A stretch of 64,000 nt of DNA, from the NCBI RefSeq assembly GCF_004136315.1, contig NZ_CP029562.1:682001-746000 (forward strand). The letters run 5' to 3'. Both the position numbers and the translations under genes were made by a program. This document shows, piece by piece, positions 46,298-55,217 of this stretch (position 1 is its first letter; every line of letters begins with the position of its first letter). This DNA is from Mesorhizobium sp. Pch-S. Lineage in GTDB: Bacteria > Pseudomonadota > Alphaproteobacteria > Rhizobiales > Rhizobiaceae. The notes under the pieces were generated by a model. That model was not told the DNA's origin. It saw nothing but the letters and a program-made list of their open reading frames with translations, and ran no database searches.

Positions 46298-47859
46298 CGG
46301 AACTCCTTGGTCACGAGGAAGCCCGACCCGCCGCCGAGGCCCGGACCCGGATGGGTCGAAGCGCCGATGTGATAAAGGGATTTGACCGCGCTGCGGTGGT
46401 TGACCGATCCTGCGAACGGCCGCCAGACGAAGAACTGGTCGATGGTGCAGGCGCCGCCATAGGGATCGCCGCCGACCAGATTGATGTTCATCGCTTCGAG
46501 ATCGGCCGGAGAATAGGCCCGCCGCGCCAGCACGGTCTCGCGGAAGCCTTCGATGTGGTTCGCCAGGATCGCTTCGAGGCGATCGGCGAACGCCTCGCGC
46601 GTCGCGTCGTCCCATGCGCCCTGCGTGGCGATCTCGCCGGCGGCGTCACCCTTGATGAAGCGCGGCGCATCCGGCACCTGGATCCAGAGGATCGCCTTGC
46701 CTTCGGGGCAGCGCGACGGATCGAGCGAGGCCGGCTGTCCGACACACATGGTCGGCGTAGCCGGCAGCATGCCGCGGGTCGCCTCGTTGTGCGACCTGGA
46801 AACGGCGTCGATGCCATCGGTGAGATGGATGAGCGCTACCTTCTCCAATCCCTCGGCGCGCCAGCGCGGCGCGCGGTCGAGCGCATAGTGAAGCTGGAAG
46901 TTGCCACGACCGTGGCGATAGGTACGTGTCGCGTCCTTGGCTGGTGATGGTGCATCCGGACCGAGCAGGCGCCCGTAGAGCTGGCCTGGCGCAACGGAGG
47001 CGATGACGGAATTCGAAGCGCCGATCTCCTCGCCGCCGGCAAGCCGGACACCGGTCGCCTTGCCGCCACGAACAAGAATGCGCTCGACATCGGCGCCGGT
47101 CCGGATCGTGCCGCCCTGTTCCTGGATCAGCGCACGGAACGCGTCGACGGCCTTGCCGGCCCCGCCCTTGACGATGGGGGCGCCTGCCGCTTCCAGCGCG
47201 AAGGCGATGACCTTGCCCATCTGGGCGGAATAGGTGTCTTCCGGCGACAGGCCGCAATGCAGCGCCCATGGCGCATGCAAGGCCTGGATGTTCGGCGACT
47301 TGTAGCTTGTCTCCAGCCAGCCGCGCGCCGGCGCCAGGGCACCGCCGAAATATTCGACGAGGCCGCGCAGGCCGCGCCGCCAGGCTTCGCGCGCCAGCAG
47401 TTTGGCCGTGGCGAGGCTCCACAATTGACCGCCCAGCAGACCGAACAGCAATTCAGCGCTGGCTTCGATCGAGCCGACATCGGTGGCGTGACGGTCGCCA
47501 TCGCCCGACGACAGGCCATTGAAGGCCTTTATATTGGCGGCACGGTTGGTGGTCAGCACCACGCTCGAGCCATCGGGGCGCAACGCCGCCGTCGGATGCG
47601 GCGTATGGCAGAATTCGAGCCCGTGACGGGCAAGATCCTGACCGAGCGCACCATGGGCAGGCCCGGTCAGGAAAAGAACGAAAGTGGCTGCCATCACGTC
47701 ATGGGTGAAGCCCGGCAATGTCGCCTCGGCGCTGAGCATGCAGCCACCGAGCCGCTGCTCGCGCTCCAGAAGCAGCACCCGCGCGCCCGACTTGGACAGC
47801 ATTGCCGCCGCCACGAGCCCGTTGATGCCGCTGCCGATGATGATGTGATCGTAGGCCAC
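46294..47859 (-). CDS. FAD-dependent oxidoreductase, phytoene-desaturase-like (paralogue A)
   Basis: A 521-residue flavoprotein of the phytoene dehydrogenase/amine oxidase superfamily. The dinucleotide motif is HIIIGSGINGLVAAAML at residue 5, and the C-terminal FAD region is SLYHIGASTHPGPGLGGGSG. It aligns along its whole length with the protein at 48802 (for example GFTHDVMAATF against GFRHDLAAMNL, and the ending NLVGGDPYGG against NLVGGDQICG). The start is taken as GTG 47859. It is 11 bp after the cyclase gene and overlaps the MarR gene. The substrate is unknown; the superfamily oxidises C-C or C-N bonds. Confidence 0.85.
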   Translation of the reverse strand: MAYDHIIIGSGINGLVAAAMLSKSGARVLLLEREQRLGGCMLSAEATLPGFTHDVMAATFVLFLTGPAHGALGQDLARHGLEFCHTPHPTAALRPDGSSVVLTTNRAANIKAFNGLSSGDGDRHATDVGSIEASAELLFGLLGGQLWSLATAKLLAREAWRRGLRGLVEYFGGALAPARGWLETSYKSPNIQALHAPWALHCGLSPEDTYSAQMGKVIAFALEAAGAPIVKGGAGKAVDAFRALIQEQGGTIRTGADVERILVRGGKATGVRLAGGEEIGASNSVIASVAPGQLYGRLLGPDAPSPAKDATRTYRHGRGNFQLHYALDRAPRWRAEGLEKVALIHLTDGIDAVSRSHNEATRGMLPATPTMCVGQPASLDPSRCPEGKAILWIQVPDAPRFIKGDAAGEIATQGAWDDATREAFADRLEAILANHIEGFRETVLARRAYSPADLEAMNINLVGGDPYGGACTIDQFFVWRPFAGSVNHRSAVKSLYHIGASTHPGPGLGGGSGFLVTKEFR

Positions 47860-47870
47860 GATGATCAGCC

Positions 47871-48662
47871 CTAGCCGCGAGGGACCAGCGCCATCGCGCG
47901 CACCGGACTGCCGGTGCCCTTGACGATCTTCAGCGGCGCCGCGATCAGGATCGCGCCCTTGGCCGGCAGCTTGTCGAGATTGCACAGGCTGGCCAGACCA
48001 TAACGGTTGGCCTTGTGCATCAGGTTGTGCGCCGGGAATGGCGGGGTCATGCCGCCGGCAGCACCGGCGTCGGTGCCGATGCACTGGGTGCCCCAGCCGA
48101 TCGCGCCGCGCTCGATGATGTATTCGATGCAGTCGACCGTCGGTCCAGGCGAATGCGGGCCATTGGCGTCGGCATTGAGGAAGGAAGCTTCGGAACCGTT
48201 GCGCTTGTCCCAGTCGGTGCGCATCACCACCCATTCGCCCTTGCCGATGGCGCCATGCTTGGCTTCCCAGGCCTTCACGCCCTCCGCGGTGAGCAGGTAG
48301 TCGTTGTCGGCCGCGGACTCGGCCGAGCAGTCAATGACATTGACCGGCGCGACATAGTTGCGGACCGGAATCGTGTCCGTGTAGCCGTCGGAATATTCCT
48401 TGCCGGTGATCCAGTGGTGGGGCGCATCGAAATGCGTGCCGGAATGCTCACCGATCTTCAGCCAGTTCCAGGCCCAGAACGGACCGTTCTTGTCGTATTC
48501 CGAGATGGTGTGAATCTCGATCTTGGGCGTATCCACCGCGAATTCCGGCGGCAGCTTGAGAAGCGGCGTGTCGGGACCCAGCGGCGCGGACAGGTCGACG
48601 ACGTCAACCTTTCCACTCACCAGAAGCTCGGCCAGGCTGGCCAGCGCGCTTGCAGCGGTCAT
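47871..48662 (-). CDS. cyclase-family metal hydrolase (KynB-like fold)
   Basis: A 263-residue protein of the cyclase/kynurenine-formamidase family. The metal-binding HxGTHxDxP motif is seen as HSGTHFDAPHHW near residue 72. Members hydrolyse cyclic or formyl amides. The true N-formylkynurenine hydrolase of this locus is more likely the alpha/beta hydrolase at 25389, because it is with kynU and kynA; this one probably opens a ring amide in the flavoprotein pathway. AGGAGGATTGAAC precedes the ATG at 48662. It leads the leftward unit and is divergent from paralogue B, 139 bp away. Confidence 0.85.
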   Translation of the reverse strand: MTAASALASLAELLVSGKVDVVDLSAPLGPDTPLLKLPPEFAVDTPKIEIHTISEYDKNGPFWAWNWLKIGEHSGTHFDAPHHWITGKEYSDGYTDTIPVRNYVAPVNVIDCSAESAADNDYLLTAEGVKAWEAKHGAIGKGEWVVMRTDWDKRNGSEASFLNADANGPHSPGPTVDCIEYIIERGAIGWGTQCIGTDAGAAGGMTPPFPAHNLMHKANRYGLASLCNLDKLPAKGAILIAAPLKIVKGTGSPVRAMALVPRG

Positions 48663-48801
48663 GTTCAATCCTCCTGATTGCGTGTTCTTCATTCTTTTGA
48701 CCGGCCACCTGGCAATCGCGGCGGCTCCGGTTTTTCCCGAAGATCAGGCTAGACGAGTTTAGATGCGTATGCAAATATCATTTTAAGGGTGAACTAATTC
48801 C

Positions 48802-50370
48802 ATGACCAAATACGACGCCATTTTCATTGGCGCGGGACACAACGCACTTGCCTGTGCGGCGCATCTCGCCAAACGCGGTTGGAAGGTCGGTCTGTTCGAG
48901 GCGGCAGACCGCCCGGGCGGCGCCGTGAAGACGCTTGAGCTGACCGAACCCGGTTTCCGCCACGACCTCGCCGCGATGAACCTCAGCCTGTTCGCAGGCT
49001 CAGCATTCAACCGGGTTTACGGCGCTGAACTGGCACAACACGGACTGGAGTTTGCACCAGCACAGGACTGTTTCGCCTCGGTGTTTCCGGGCGGGCGCTG
49101 GCTCGGCGTCTCCACCGACCTGGCCACGACGACGGCCCGCATCCGCGCGGTTTCGACACGCGACGGCGAGACCTGGGAGACGCTGGTGAAGGCGTTCCCG
49201 GCGCGGGCGGAGCGGATCTTTTCGATCCTCGGCAGCTCGATGAAAAAGCGTGCACTTGCACGTATCTTGTTTTCGCTGCTGCGCAGGGACGGCATCTCCG
49301 GCACGCTCGACCTCGGCCGCTTCCTGCTGTCGTCACCGCGCGCCTGGCTGGACGAGACCTTCGAAAGCAACGAGGTGAAAGCGCTGCTGGGCGCCTGGGG
49401 CATGCATCTGGATTTCGCGCCCGACATCGCCGGCGGTGCCGTCTTCCCTTATCTCGAAGGCATGGCCAACCAGAGCTTCGGCATGGTGCTGGGCAAGGGT
49501 GGCGCCGACACCATGATCGGGGCACTGACGGCAATGGTCGAAGGTCATGGCTGCACCATCGAGTGCAATGCCAAGGTCGAGCGTGTCGTCACCGCCGGTG
49601 GTCGCGCGACCGGTGTTGTGCTGGCTGATGGGCGCCGCTTCGAAGCCAGCCGCGCCGTCATCGCAACCGTCTCCCCGAAAGCTCTCGCCGGGCTGTTGCC
49701 CGAAGGGTCCGGCAACAGCGGCTTCGATCGGAAAATGCGGGATTTCCGCCATGCGCCGGGCACGATGATGATCCACCTGGCGGTGGATTCGCTGCCCGAC
49801 TGGGCCGACCCTGCCCTGCAGCGTTTCGCCTATGTGCATGTCGCGCCGTCGCTGGATGTCATGGCGCGCGCCTATCAGGAAGCGCAGGCCGGGCTGCTGC
49901 CCGCCGAGCCGGTGATCGTGGTCGGCCAGCCAACCGCGATCGATCCTGGCCGTGCACCGGGCGGCAAACACATACTGTGGCTTCAGACGCGCGTCGTGCC
50001 GGCAGAAATCAAGGGCGACGCTGCCGGCATCATTCAGGACCGCGACTGGACAACGGTGCGCGAGGCCTACGCCGACCGGGCGATCGCCATCATCGAGCGT
50101 TATGCGCCAGGACTGTCGGCCAAGATCATCAAGCGCACGGTGGTGAGCCCGCTCGACCTCGAAAGCGGCAATGCCAATCTGGTCGGCGGCGACCAGATCT
50201 GCGGCAGCCATCATCTTTCGCAGAACTTCCTGTTCCGGCCGGCAACGGGCTCGGCCGACTGGAGCACACCAGTGCGCAATTTCCATCTGGCTGGGGCCGC
50301 GACATGGCCAGGCGCGGGCGTCGGCGCCGGCTCCGGCTTTCTGCTCGCGCAGCAGCTTGCGGGCGGCTGA
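48802..50370 (+). CDS. FAD-dependent oxidoreductase, phytoene-desaturase-like (paralogue B)
   Basis: A 522-residue flavoprotein with FAD motif AIFIGAGHNALACAAHLA at residue 5 and C-terminal FHLAGAATWPGAGVGAGSGF. It is colinear with paralogue A at 46294, with about the same length and the same NLVGGD and RPATGS-type segments near the end. AAGGGTGAACTAATTCC precedes the ATG. It is the first gene of a rightward operon with RidA and a peptide-type ABC importer. Having one paralogue on each side of the divergent promoter suggests a two-subunit enzyme or two successive oxidations of one compound. Confidence 0.85.
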   Translation: MTKYDAIFIGAGHNALACAAHLAKRGWKVGLFEAADRPGGAVKTLELTEPGFRHDLAAMNLSLFAGSAFNRVYGAELAQHGLEFAPAQDCFASVFPGGRWLGVSTDLATTTARIRAVSTRDGETWETLVKAFPARAERIFSILGSSMKKRALARILFSLLRRDGISGTLDLGRFLLSSPRAWLDETFESNEVKALLGAWGMHLDFAPDIAGGAVFPYLEGMANQSFGMVLGKGGADTMIGALTAMVEGHGCTIECNAKVERVVTAGGRATGVVLADGRRFEASRAVIATVSPKALAGLLPEGSGNSGFDRKMRDFRHAPGTMMIHLAVDSLPDWADPALQRFAYVHVAPSLDVMARAYQEAQAGLLPAEPVIVVGQPTAIDPGRAPGGKHILWLQTRVVPAEIKGDAAGIIQDRDWTTVREAYADRAIAIIERYAPGLSAKIIKRTVVSPLDLESGNANLVGGDQICGSHHLSQNFLFRPATGSADWSTPVRNFHLAGAATWPGAGVGAGSGFLLAQQLAGG

Positions 50371-50429
50371 TACGAAACTGCAATGAACATGGCTCGCGGG
50401 GAGCGGGCTCCAGAGGTGGGAGGACCCAT

Positions 50430-50831
50430 ATGAAGCGCAAGGCGATCAACCCGGACAGCATGTACAAGTCGCTGCCGTTCGGATTTTCCCATGCCGTCGA
50501 GCAGAACAGCGGGCGCACCCTGCATATGGCAGGCCAGGTTGCCTGGAACAGCGCCGGCGAACTCGTAGGCCCGGGCGACCTGGCAGCGCAGGCACGCCAG
50601 GCCCTGGCCAATCTCAAGACCGTCCTGGCGGAAGTCGGCGCCACGCCAGGCGACGTGGTGCGGCTGCGCACCTATGTCGTCAATCACACGCCCGACAAGC
50701 TCGGCCCGATCGAGGCCGAAGTGAAGGCCTTCTTCGGCGACGCCACGCCGGCCGCCAACACCTTGATCGGCGTCCAGACGCTGGCCATGCCGGAATTTCT
50801 CATCGAGATCGAGGCAACGGCGGCACTCTGA
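50430..50831 (+). CDS. RidA-family protein
   Basis: A 133-residue RidA/YjgF-like protein: LHMAGQVAWNSAGELVGPGD near residue 30, QALANLKTVLAEVGATPGDVVRLRTYV near 52-78 and the ending VQTLAMPEFLIEIEATAAL. The conserved glutamate of the RidA active site is present (EIEATA), but the usual Arg before it is not clearly seen. GTGGGAGGACCCAT precedes the ATG. In an operon of amine-oxidase-like flavoproteins it would hydrolyse an imine or enamine product. Confidence 0.85.
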   Translation: MKRKAINPDSMYKSLPFGFSHAVEQNSGRTLHMAGQVAWNSAGELVGPGDLAAQARQALANLKTVLAEVGATPGDVVRLRTYVVNHTPDKLGPIEAEVKAFFGDATPAANTLIGVQTLAMPEFLIEIEATAAL

Positions 50832-50893
50832 GCAAGCCGTTCGACGCCTCGCACCACACAATAATGGGCATCACAATAATGGGGAACACAACG

Positions 50894-52429
50894 ATGAACG
50901 GACATCCAACCAGACGTACCCTGCTGAAACTGGCGGGCGCCGGCGTGGCTGCTGCCAGCCTGACGCTGCCAGGCAAGGTCTTTGCCCAGGGCAAGGACGA
51001 ACTCACCATCGCCTACAACGTCAACCTGCCCTCCTGGGATCCGACGGTCGGCCCGTCGGCGGTGAACCCGACCATCCAGGGCTTCTACCAGTCTGTCTTC
51101 GACATGTTCATCCACCAGAACCCGGACTTGTCCTTTGCGCCGGGGCTGATCACCGAATGGGGCTGGAACGACGACCGCTCCAAGATCTTCCTGGTGGTTC
51201 GCGAAGGCGTCAAATGGCATGACGGCAGCCCGTTCACGGCCGAAGACGTCGCCTGGTCGCTGGCACGTGCCGGCAAGGCCGAAACCGGCAATCCGATCCA
51301 GTTCGTGTGGTCGAAGGTCGGTAATTTCAAGGTCACCGGCAACCGTGTCGAGGCCGACGTCATCGAGTTCGAGCCGACCATCTTCAAATGGATGTCGTTC
51401 CTGACCGGCTATGTGCTGCCGAAGGCGTATTACGAAAAGGTCGGCGCTGAAGGCTTCGAGGCCAAGCCGATCGGCACCGGGCCGTACATGGTCGACCGCT
51501 ATGAACGCAATGCCTTCGTACGCCTGAAAGCCAACCCCGATTATTGGGGCGGCAAGCCAGATTTCGAAACCGTCACCATCAAGTTCGTCACCGACGCCGC
51601 CAGCCGCGTCGCCGAAGTCGAATCCGGCAATTCCGACGTGACGCTGGAAATCCCGTATGAAGAGTATGACCGGCTGATCGGCGGCAAGCTCAAGGGCAGC
51701 TGCGAAACCATCTCCGACATCGCGATGATCTTCATCAACGACGTCGACCCGATGCTGGACAAGAATGTCCGCCTCGGCGCCATCAAGGCCATCGACAAGC
51801 AACTGCTGATCGACCGCCTGCTGCGCGGCTACGGTGTGCCGTTGTCGACGCTGGAGACGCCGGAATACGCAGCCTATGACGCTTCGATCAAGGTCGATGC
51901 GAATGTCGAGGAAGCCAAGAAGCTGTTGGCTGCTTCCGGTTACTCGCCGGAGAAGCCGGTGAAGTTCAAGATCCAGACCACACGCGGCTTCAAGCCGAAG
52001 GACTACGAGATGATCCAGGCGATCGTCGGCATGTGGCGCAAGGTCGGCATCGAGGCCGAGATCGAGGTCTACGAGATCGCACAGCACTACGAGCTGCGTG
52101 CCGCCGACAAGCTGGCACCGGCCGCCTTCTACAACTGGGGCAACGCCGTCGGCGATCCGACCACCTCGACCGGCTTCGCCATGTTCGGCCCGAGCCCGCA
52201 TTCGGTCTGGGACGGCAAGGATCTCATCGACCGCATCATCCCGCTGTGGGGCGAGAAGGACGAAGCCAAGCGCATCCAGGGCTGGAAGGACGTCGACCGC
52301 TACATCGCCGATGAAGGGCTGGTGATCCCGCTGCTGCAATATGCGCAGCCGATCGTGCACCGCGAGGGCCTGAAGGTGACGCCGCACAAGTCGGGTGCGC
52401 TGCTGCCGCACCTGATCAAGCGCGCATAA
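50894..52429 (+). CDS. periplasmic binding protein, peptide/nickel family 5
   Basis: A 511-residue family 5 solute-binding protein. The N-terminus MNGHPTRRTLLKLAGAGVAAA has a twin-arginine motif (TRRTLLK), and the mature start is near AQGKDELTIAYN. Family segments include DPTVGPSAVNPTIQGFYQ, VREGVKWHDGSPFTAEDVAWSL and GTGPYMVDRYERNAFV. ATG 50894 follows GGGGAACACAACG; two in-frame upstream ATGs (50864, 50879) lie in a 15-bp direct repeat and look unused. The ligand may be the amide or peptide-like compound processed by the flavoproteins, not necessarily a peptide. Confidence 0.9.
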   Translation: MNGHPTRRTLLKLAGAGVAAASLTLPGKVFAQGKDELTIAYNVNLPSWDPTVGPSAVNPTIQGFYQSVFDMFIHQNPDLSFAPGLITEWGWNDDRSKIFLVVREGVKWHDGSPFTAEDVAWSLARAGKAETGNPIQFVWSKVGNFKVTGNRVEADVIEFEPTIFKWMSFLTGYVLPKAYYEKVGAEGFEAKPIGTGPYMVDRYERNAFVRLKANPDYWGGKPDFETVTIKFVTDAASRVAEVESGNSDVTLEIPYEEYDRLIGGKLKGSCETISDIAMIFINDVDPMLDKNVRLGAIKAIDKQLLIDRLLRGYGVPLSTLETPEYAAYDASIKVDANVEEAKKLLAASGYSPEKPVKFKIQTTRGFKPKDYEMIQAIVGMWRKVGIEAEIEVYEIAQHYELRAADKLAPAAFYNWGNAVGDPTTSTGFAMFGPSPHSVWDGKDLIDRIIPLWGEKDEAKRIQGWKDVDRYIADEGLVIPLLQYAQPIVHREGLKVTPHKSGALLPHLIKRA

Positions 52430-52437
52430 ACTGAAAT

Positions 52438-52465
52438 CCCCGGCCCGGTTTTCGCCGGGCTGGGG
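52438..52465 (+). terminator. stem-loop between binding-protein and permease genes
   Basis: CCCCGGCCCGG pairs with CCGGGCTGGGG (one G-U pair) around TTTTCG. Lying inside an operon, it probably attenuates transcription or protects the binding-protein message. Confidence 0.65.
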
Positions 52466-52475
52466 CCTTCTCCTC

Positions 52476-53486
52476 ATGATGCTTCTTCGCCAGACCGTCT
52501 CCCGGCTCATCACCACGCTGATCACGCTGTTCGGCGTGGCGGTGATCGTTTTTGTCGTCATCCGCGTGGTACCAGGCAATCCCATCGCCATGATGCTGCC
52601 GCCCGGCGCGTCCGAGGCCGATATCGAACGACTGAAAACACTCTACGGGCTGGATAAATCCATCTTCGAGCAGTTCGTCATCTGGTTCGGTAATGTGCTG
52701 CATGGCGATTTCGGCACGTCGATCTCCACCCGCCAGCCAGTACTGTCGTTGGTGCTCGACCGGCTGCCGGCAACGCTGGAACTGTCGATCATGGCGCTGG
52801 TCATGGCGGTAGCGATCGGGGTGACGCTGGCCATTCTTGGAACACGCTTCCGGGGCCGCAAGACGGAAGCCGGCATCGACGTCGCCAACGGCATCGGCCT
52901 GTCGGTTCCGGATTTCCTGTGGGGGCTGGCGCTGATCCTGCTGTTCGGCGTGCTTTGGCCCGTCTTCCAGATTTCGGGGCGCGTCTCGCCACGGCTGGAG
53001 CTGCCTTTCACCAGCCAGTTCTATCTGTTCGAAAGCATCCTGCGCCTGCGCTTCGACATCCTGGCAGACCTGCTTTCCCACATGTTCATGCCGGCGCTGG
53101 CGCTCGCCTTGCCGCTGGCCGCGATCATCTCGCAACTGCTCAAGCAGTCGCTGAAGGAAACGGTCAATCTCGACTATTCCGTGCTCGCCCGCACCAAGGG
53201 CTATTCGGAAACCAGGGTCATCCTGTCGGAAGCCCTGCCCAACTCGATCCTGCCGACGCTGACACTGGTCGGCGTGCAGTTCACCTTCCTGATCGGCGGC
53301 ACCGTCATCATCGAGCGGCTGTTCTCCTATGAGGGGCTCGGCAACATGGCGATCGACGCCGTCATCAACCGCGACCTGCCGCTGATCCAAGGCATCGTCA
53401 TCCTGTTCGCCATCCTGTTCACCTTCGTCAATCTGGCCGTCGACATGACCTATGCCTTCCTCAACCCGAAGCTGCGCCATGCTTGA
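52476..53486 (+). CDS. ABC importer permease, DppB-like
   Basis: A 336-residue permease of the dipeptide type. Six membrane segments are expected; the N-terminal LITTLITLFGVAVIVFVVIR is the first. The motif VIRVVPGNPIAMMLPPGASE near residue 27 is characteristic of DppB/OppB, and the ATPase-contacting loop VLARTKGYSETRVILSEALPN lies near residue 235. It forms a heterodimer with the DppC-like protein whose start overlaps its last 8 bp. Confidence 0.92.
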   Translation: MMLLRQTVSRLITTLITLFGVAVIVFVVIRVVPGNPIAMMLPPGASEADIERLKTLYGLDKSIFEQFVIWFGNVLHGDFGTSISTRQPVLSLVLDRLPATLELSIMALVMAVAIGVTLAILGTRFRGRKTEAGIDVANGIGLSVPDFLWGLALILLFGVLWPVFQISGRVSPRLELPFTSQFYLFESILRLRFDILADLLSHMFMPALALALPLAAIISQLLKQSLKETVNLDYSVLARTKGYSETRVILSEALPNSILPTLTLVGVQFTFLIGGTVIIERLFSYEGLGNMAIDAVINRDLPLIQGIVILFAILFTFVNLAVDMTYAFLNPKLRHA

Positions 53487-54330
53487 CGGACGCGGTTCGA
53501 TACGCCGGCGCGCCGGCGCAAGGCTCTGGCTGTCGGCGCTGTGGCTGACCCTGTTCGTGCTGGCCGCGCTGCTGGCGCCATGGATCAGCCCGCATGACCC
53601 GCTCGCGCAGGACCTGATGCTCGGCCGTCTCCCACCAGCCTGGGTGGCGGGCGCGGAGCCCGGCTACTGGCTGGGCACCGACAGCCTTGGCCGCGATGTG
53701 CTGTCGCGCATCATCCATGGCGCGCGCATTGCGCTGATCGTCGCCCTGATCGCCGGCACCGCCACCTGCCTGCTCGGCTCGGCGCTCGGCCTCGTCGCCG
53801 GCTTCTATCGCGGCTGGGCCGACCGGCTGATCAGCCGGCTGGTCGACATCTGGATGGCGTTCCCGCCGGTGCTGTTCGCGATCCTGCTGATCGCGGTGCT
53901 CGGCACCGGCCTCACCTCCGTCATCCTGGCCATCGTCATCATCGACTGGACGCGCTTCTGCCGCGTCGTGCGTGCCGAAACGCTCAACCAGTCGAAGATG
54001 GATTATGTGCACAGCGCCAAGGTGGCAGGCTTCACGCGGCTGCGCACGCTGGCCGGCGAGATCCTGCCCAATGTGCTGCCCACCATCATCGCGCTGCTGA
54101 CGCTGGAAATGGGCATCGCCGTCATCGTCGAAGCGATCCTGTCCTTCGTGAACCTGTCGATCTCGACCGACCAGCCGACCTGGGGCGGCATGATCGCGGA
54201 AGGCCGCACCAGCATCCATCAGGCCTGGTGGGTGCTTGTGTTCCCGCTCATCGCGCTCTTCTTCACGGTGCTGTCGTTCGCGCAGTTCGGCGACGGCCTG
54301 CGCGAACGTTTCGATCCGGTGCTGCGATGA
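53479..54330 (+). CDS. ABC importer permease, DppC-like
   Basis: A 283-residue permease. The DppC signature HDPLAQDLMLGRLPPAW near residue 35 is followed by YWLGTDSLGRDVLSRIIHGARI near 60-81, and the EAA loop is YVHSAKVAGFTRLRTLAGEILPN. It overlaps both neighbours: 8 bp with the DppB-like gene and 4 bp (ATGA) with the ATPase gene, so the complex is made as a coupled set. Confidence 0.92.
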   Translation: MLDGRGSIRRRAGARLWLSALWLTLFVLAALLAPWISPHDPLAQDLMLGRLPPAWVAGAEPGYWLGTDSLGRDVLSRIIHGARIALIVALIAGTATCLLGSALGLVAGFYRGWADRLISRLVDIWMAFPPVLFAILLIAVLGTGLTSVILAIVIIDWTRFCRVVRAETLNQSKMDYVHSAKVAGFTRLRTLAGEILPNVLPTIIALLTLEMGIAVIVEAILSFVNLSISTDQPTWGGMIAEGRTSIHQAWWVLVFPLIALFFTVLSFAQFGDGLRERFDPVLR

Positions 54331-55217
54331 ACGGCTTCCTCGAGATACGCGGGCTGTCGGCCCGGCTTGCCGGCACCGGCCAGCGCCTGCTGCGCTCAGT
54401 CGACATCAGCCTGCCGTCCGGCTCGGTACGTGGACTGGTCGGCGAAAGTGGTGCCGGCAAGAGCATGATCGGCAAGGCCGTACTCGGCGTGCTGCCAAAA
54501 GCCGTCGAGATCATCGAAGGCGAGATCCTGCTCGACGGCCAGGACCTGCAGAAGGTGTCGGCGGCCGAACGCAGGCGATTGATAGGCGCCAAGGCAGCAC
54601 TGATCCCGCAGGATCCGCTGACGGCGCTCAACCCGTCGCGACGCATCGGCCCGCAGATCACCAACCGTCTCGTCGACATCCTCGGCTGGACCAAGGCGCG
54701 GGCCGCGACGCGCGCGCTGGAGGTGCTGGCGGAAGTCAGCATCCCGGAGCCCGAGCGCATCATGCGGCTCTACCCGCACGAGCTGTCCGGCGGCATGCGC
54801 CAGCGCATCCTGATTGCCTCGGCCTTCGCCGCCGAGCCAAAGCTGATCGTTGCCGACGAACCGACGACGGCGCTCGACGTCACCGTGCAGAAGCAGATCC
54901 TGAAACTGATCTCCGAACTGCAGGCGCGCCATGGTACGGCACTGCTGTTCGTCACCCATGACCTCGGCGTGGTCTCCAAGGTCTGCGACACACTTTCGGT
55001 GCTTTATGCCGGCAAGGTGGTCGAAGACACCACGGTTGAGCGCTTCTTCGCGGCTCCGCAGCACGCCTACAGTTCGGCGCTGCTGGCGGCGACGCCACGC
55101 CACACCGATCCAGCCTCGTCACTGCAGCCGGTGCCACGCGCGGTGCTCGATGCCGTCGCCGCCGAAATCGTGGCCAGCGACAGCGCCTGGCGTCCGAATG
55201 GAGGCGCCGGTGGCTGA
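54327..55217 (+). CDS. ABC importer ATP-binding protein, DppD-like
   Basis: A 296-residue ATPase. Walker A is GESGAGKSMIG near residue 43, the signature is LSGGMRQRILIASA near 154 and Walker B is LIVADEPTTALDVT near 176. The C-terminal part after about 250 is shorter than in classical DppD, and the iron-sulfur-type cysteines of some DppD proteins are not seen. It pairs with the DppF-like ATPase downstream, which starts with GTG inside its last codons. Confidence 0.9.
   Translation: MNGFLEIRGLSARLAGTGQRLLRSVDISLPSGSVRGLVGESGAGKSMIGKAVLGVLPKAVEIIEGEILLDGQDLQKVSAAERRRLIGAKAALIPQDPLTALNPSRRIGPQITNRLVDILGWTKARAATRALEVLAEVSIPEPERIMRLYPHELSGGMRQRILIASAFAAEPKLIVADEPTTALDVTVQKQILKLISELQARHGTALLFVTHDLGVVSKVCDTLSVLYAGKVVEDTTVERFFAAPQHAYSSALLAATPRHTDPASSLQPVPRAVLDAVAAEIVASDSAWRPNGGAGG

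Noticed and set aside
50857..50883. Direct repeat CACAATAATGGG with two extra ATG codons before the binding-protein gene
   Set aside because: Two copies 15 bp apart are too few to call a regulatory array; the likely start at 50894 has its own ribosome binding site and the signal peptide begins there.
50684..52591. 635-codon open frame opposite the family 5 binding protein
   Set aside because: Antisense to a gene with signal peptide, full-length family match and correct ribosome binding site; composition is that of a shadow frame.
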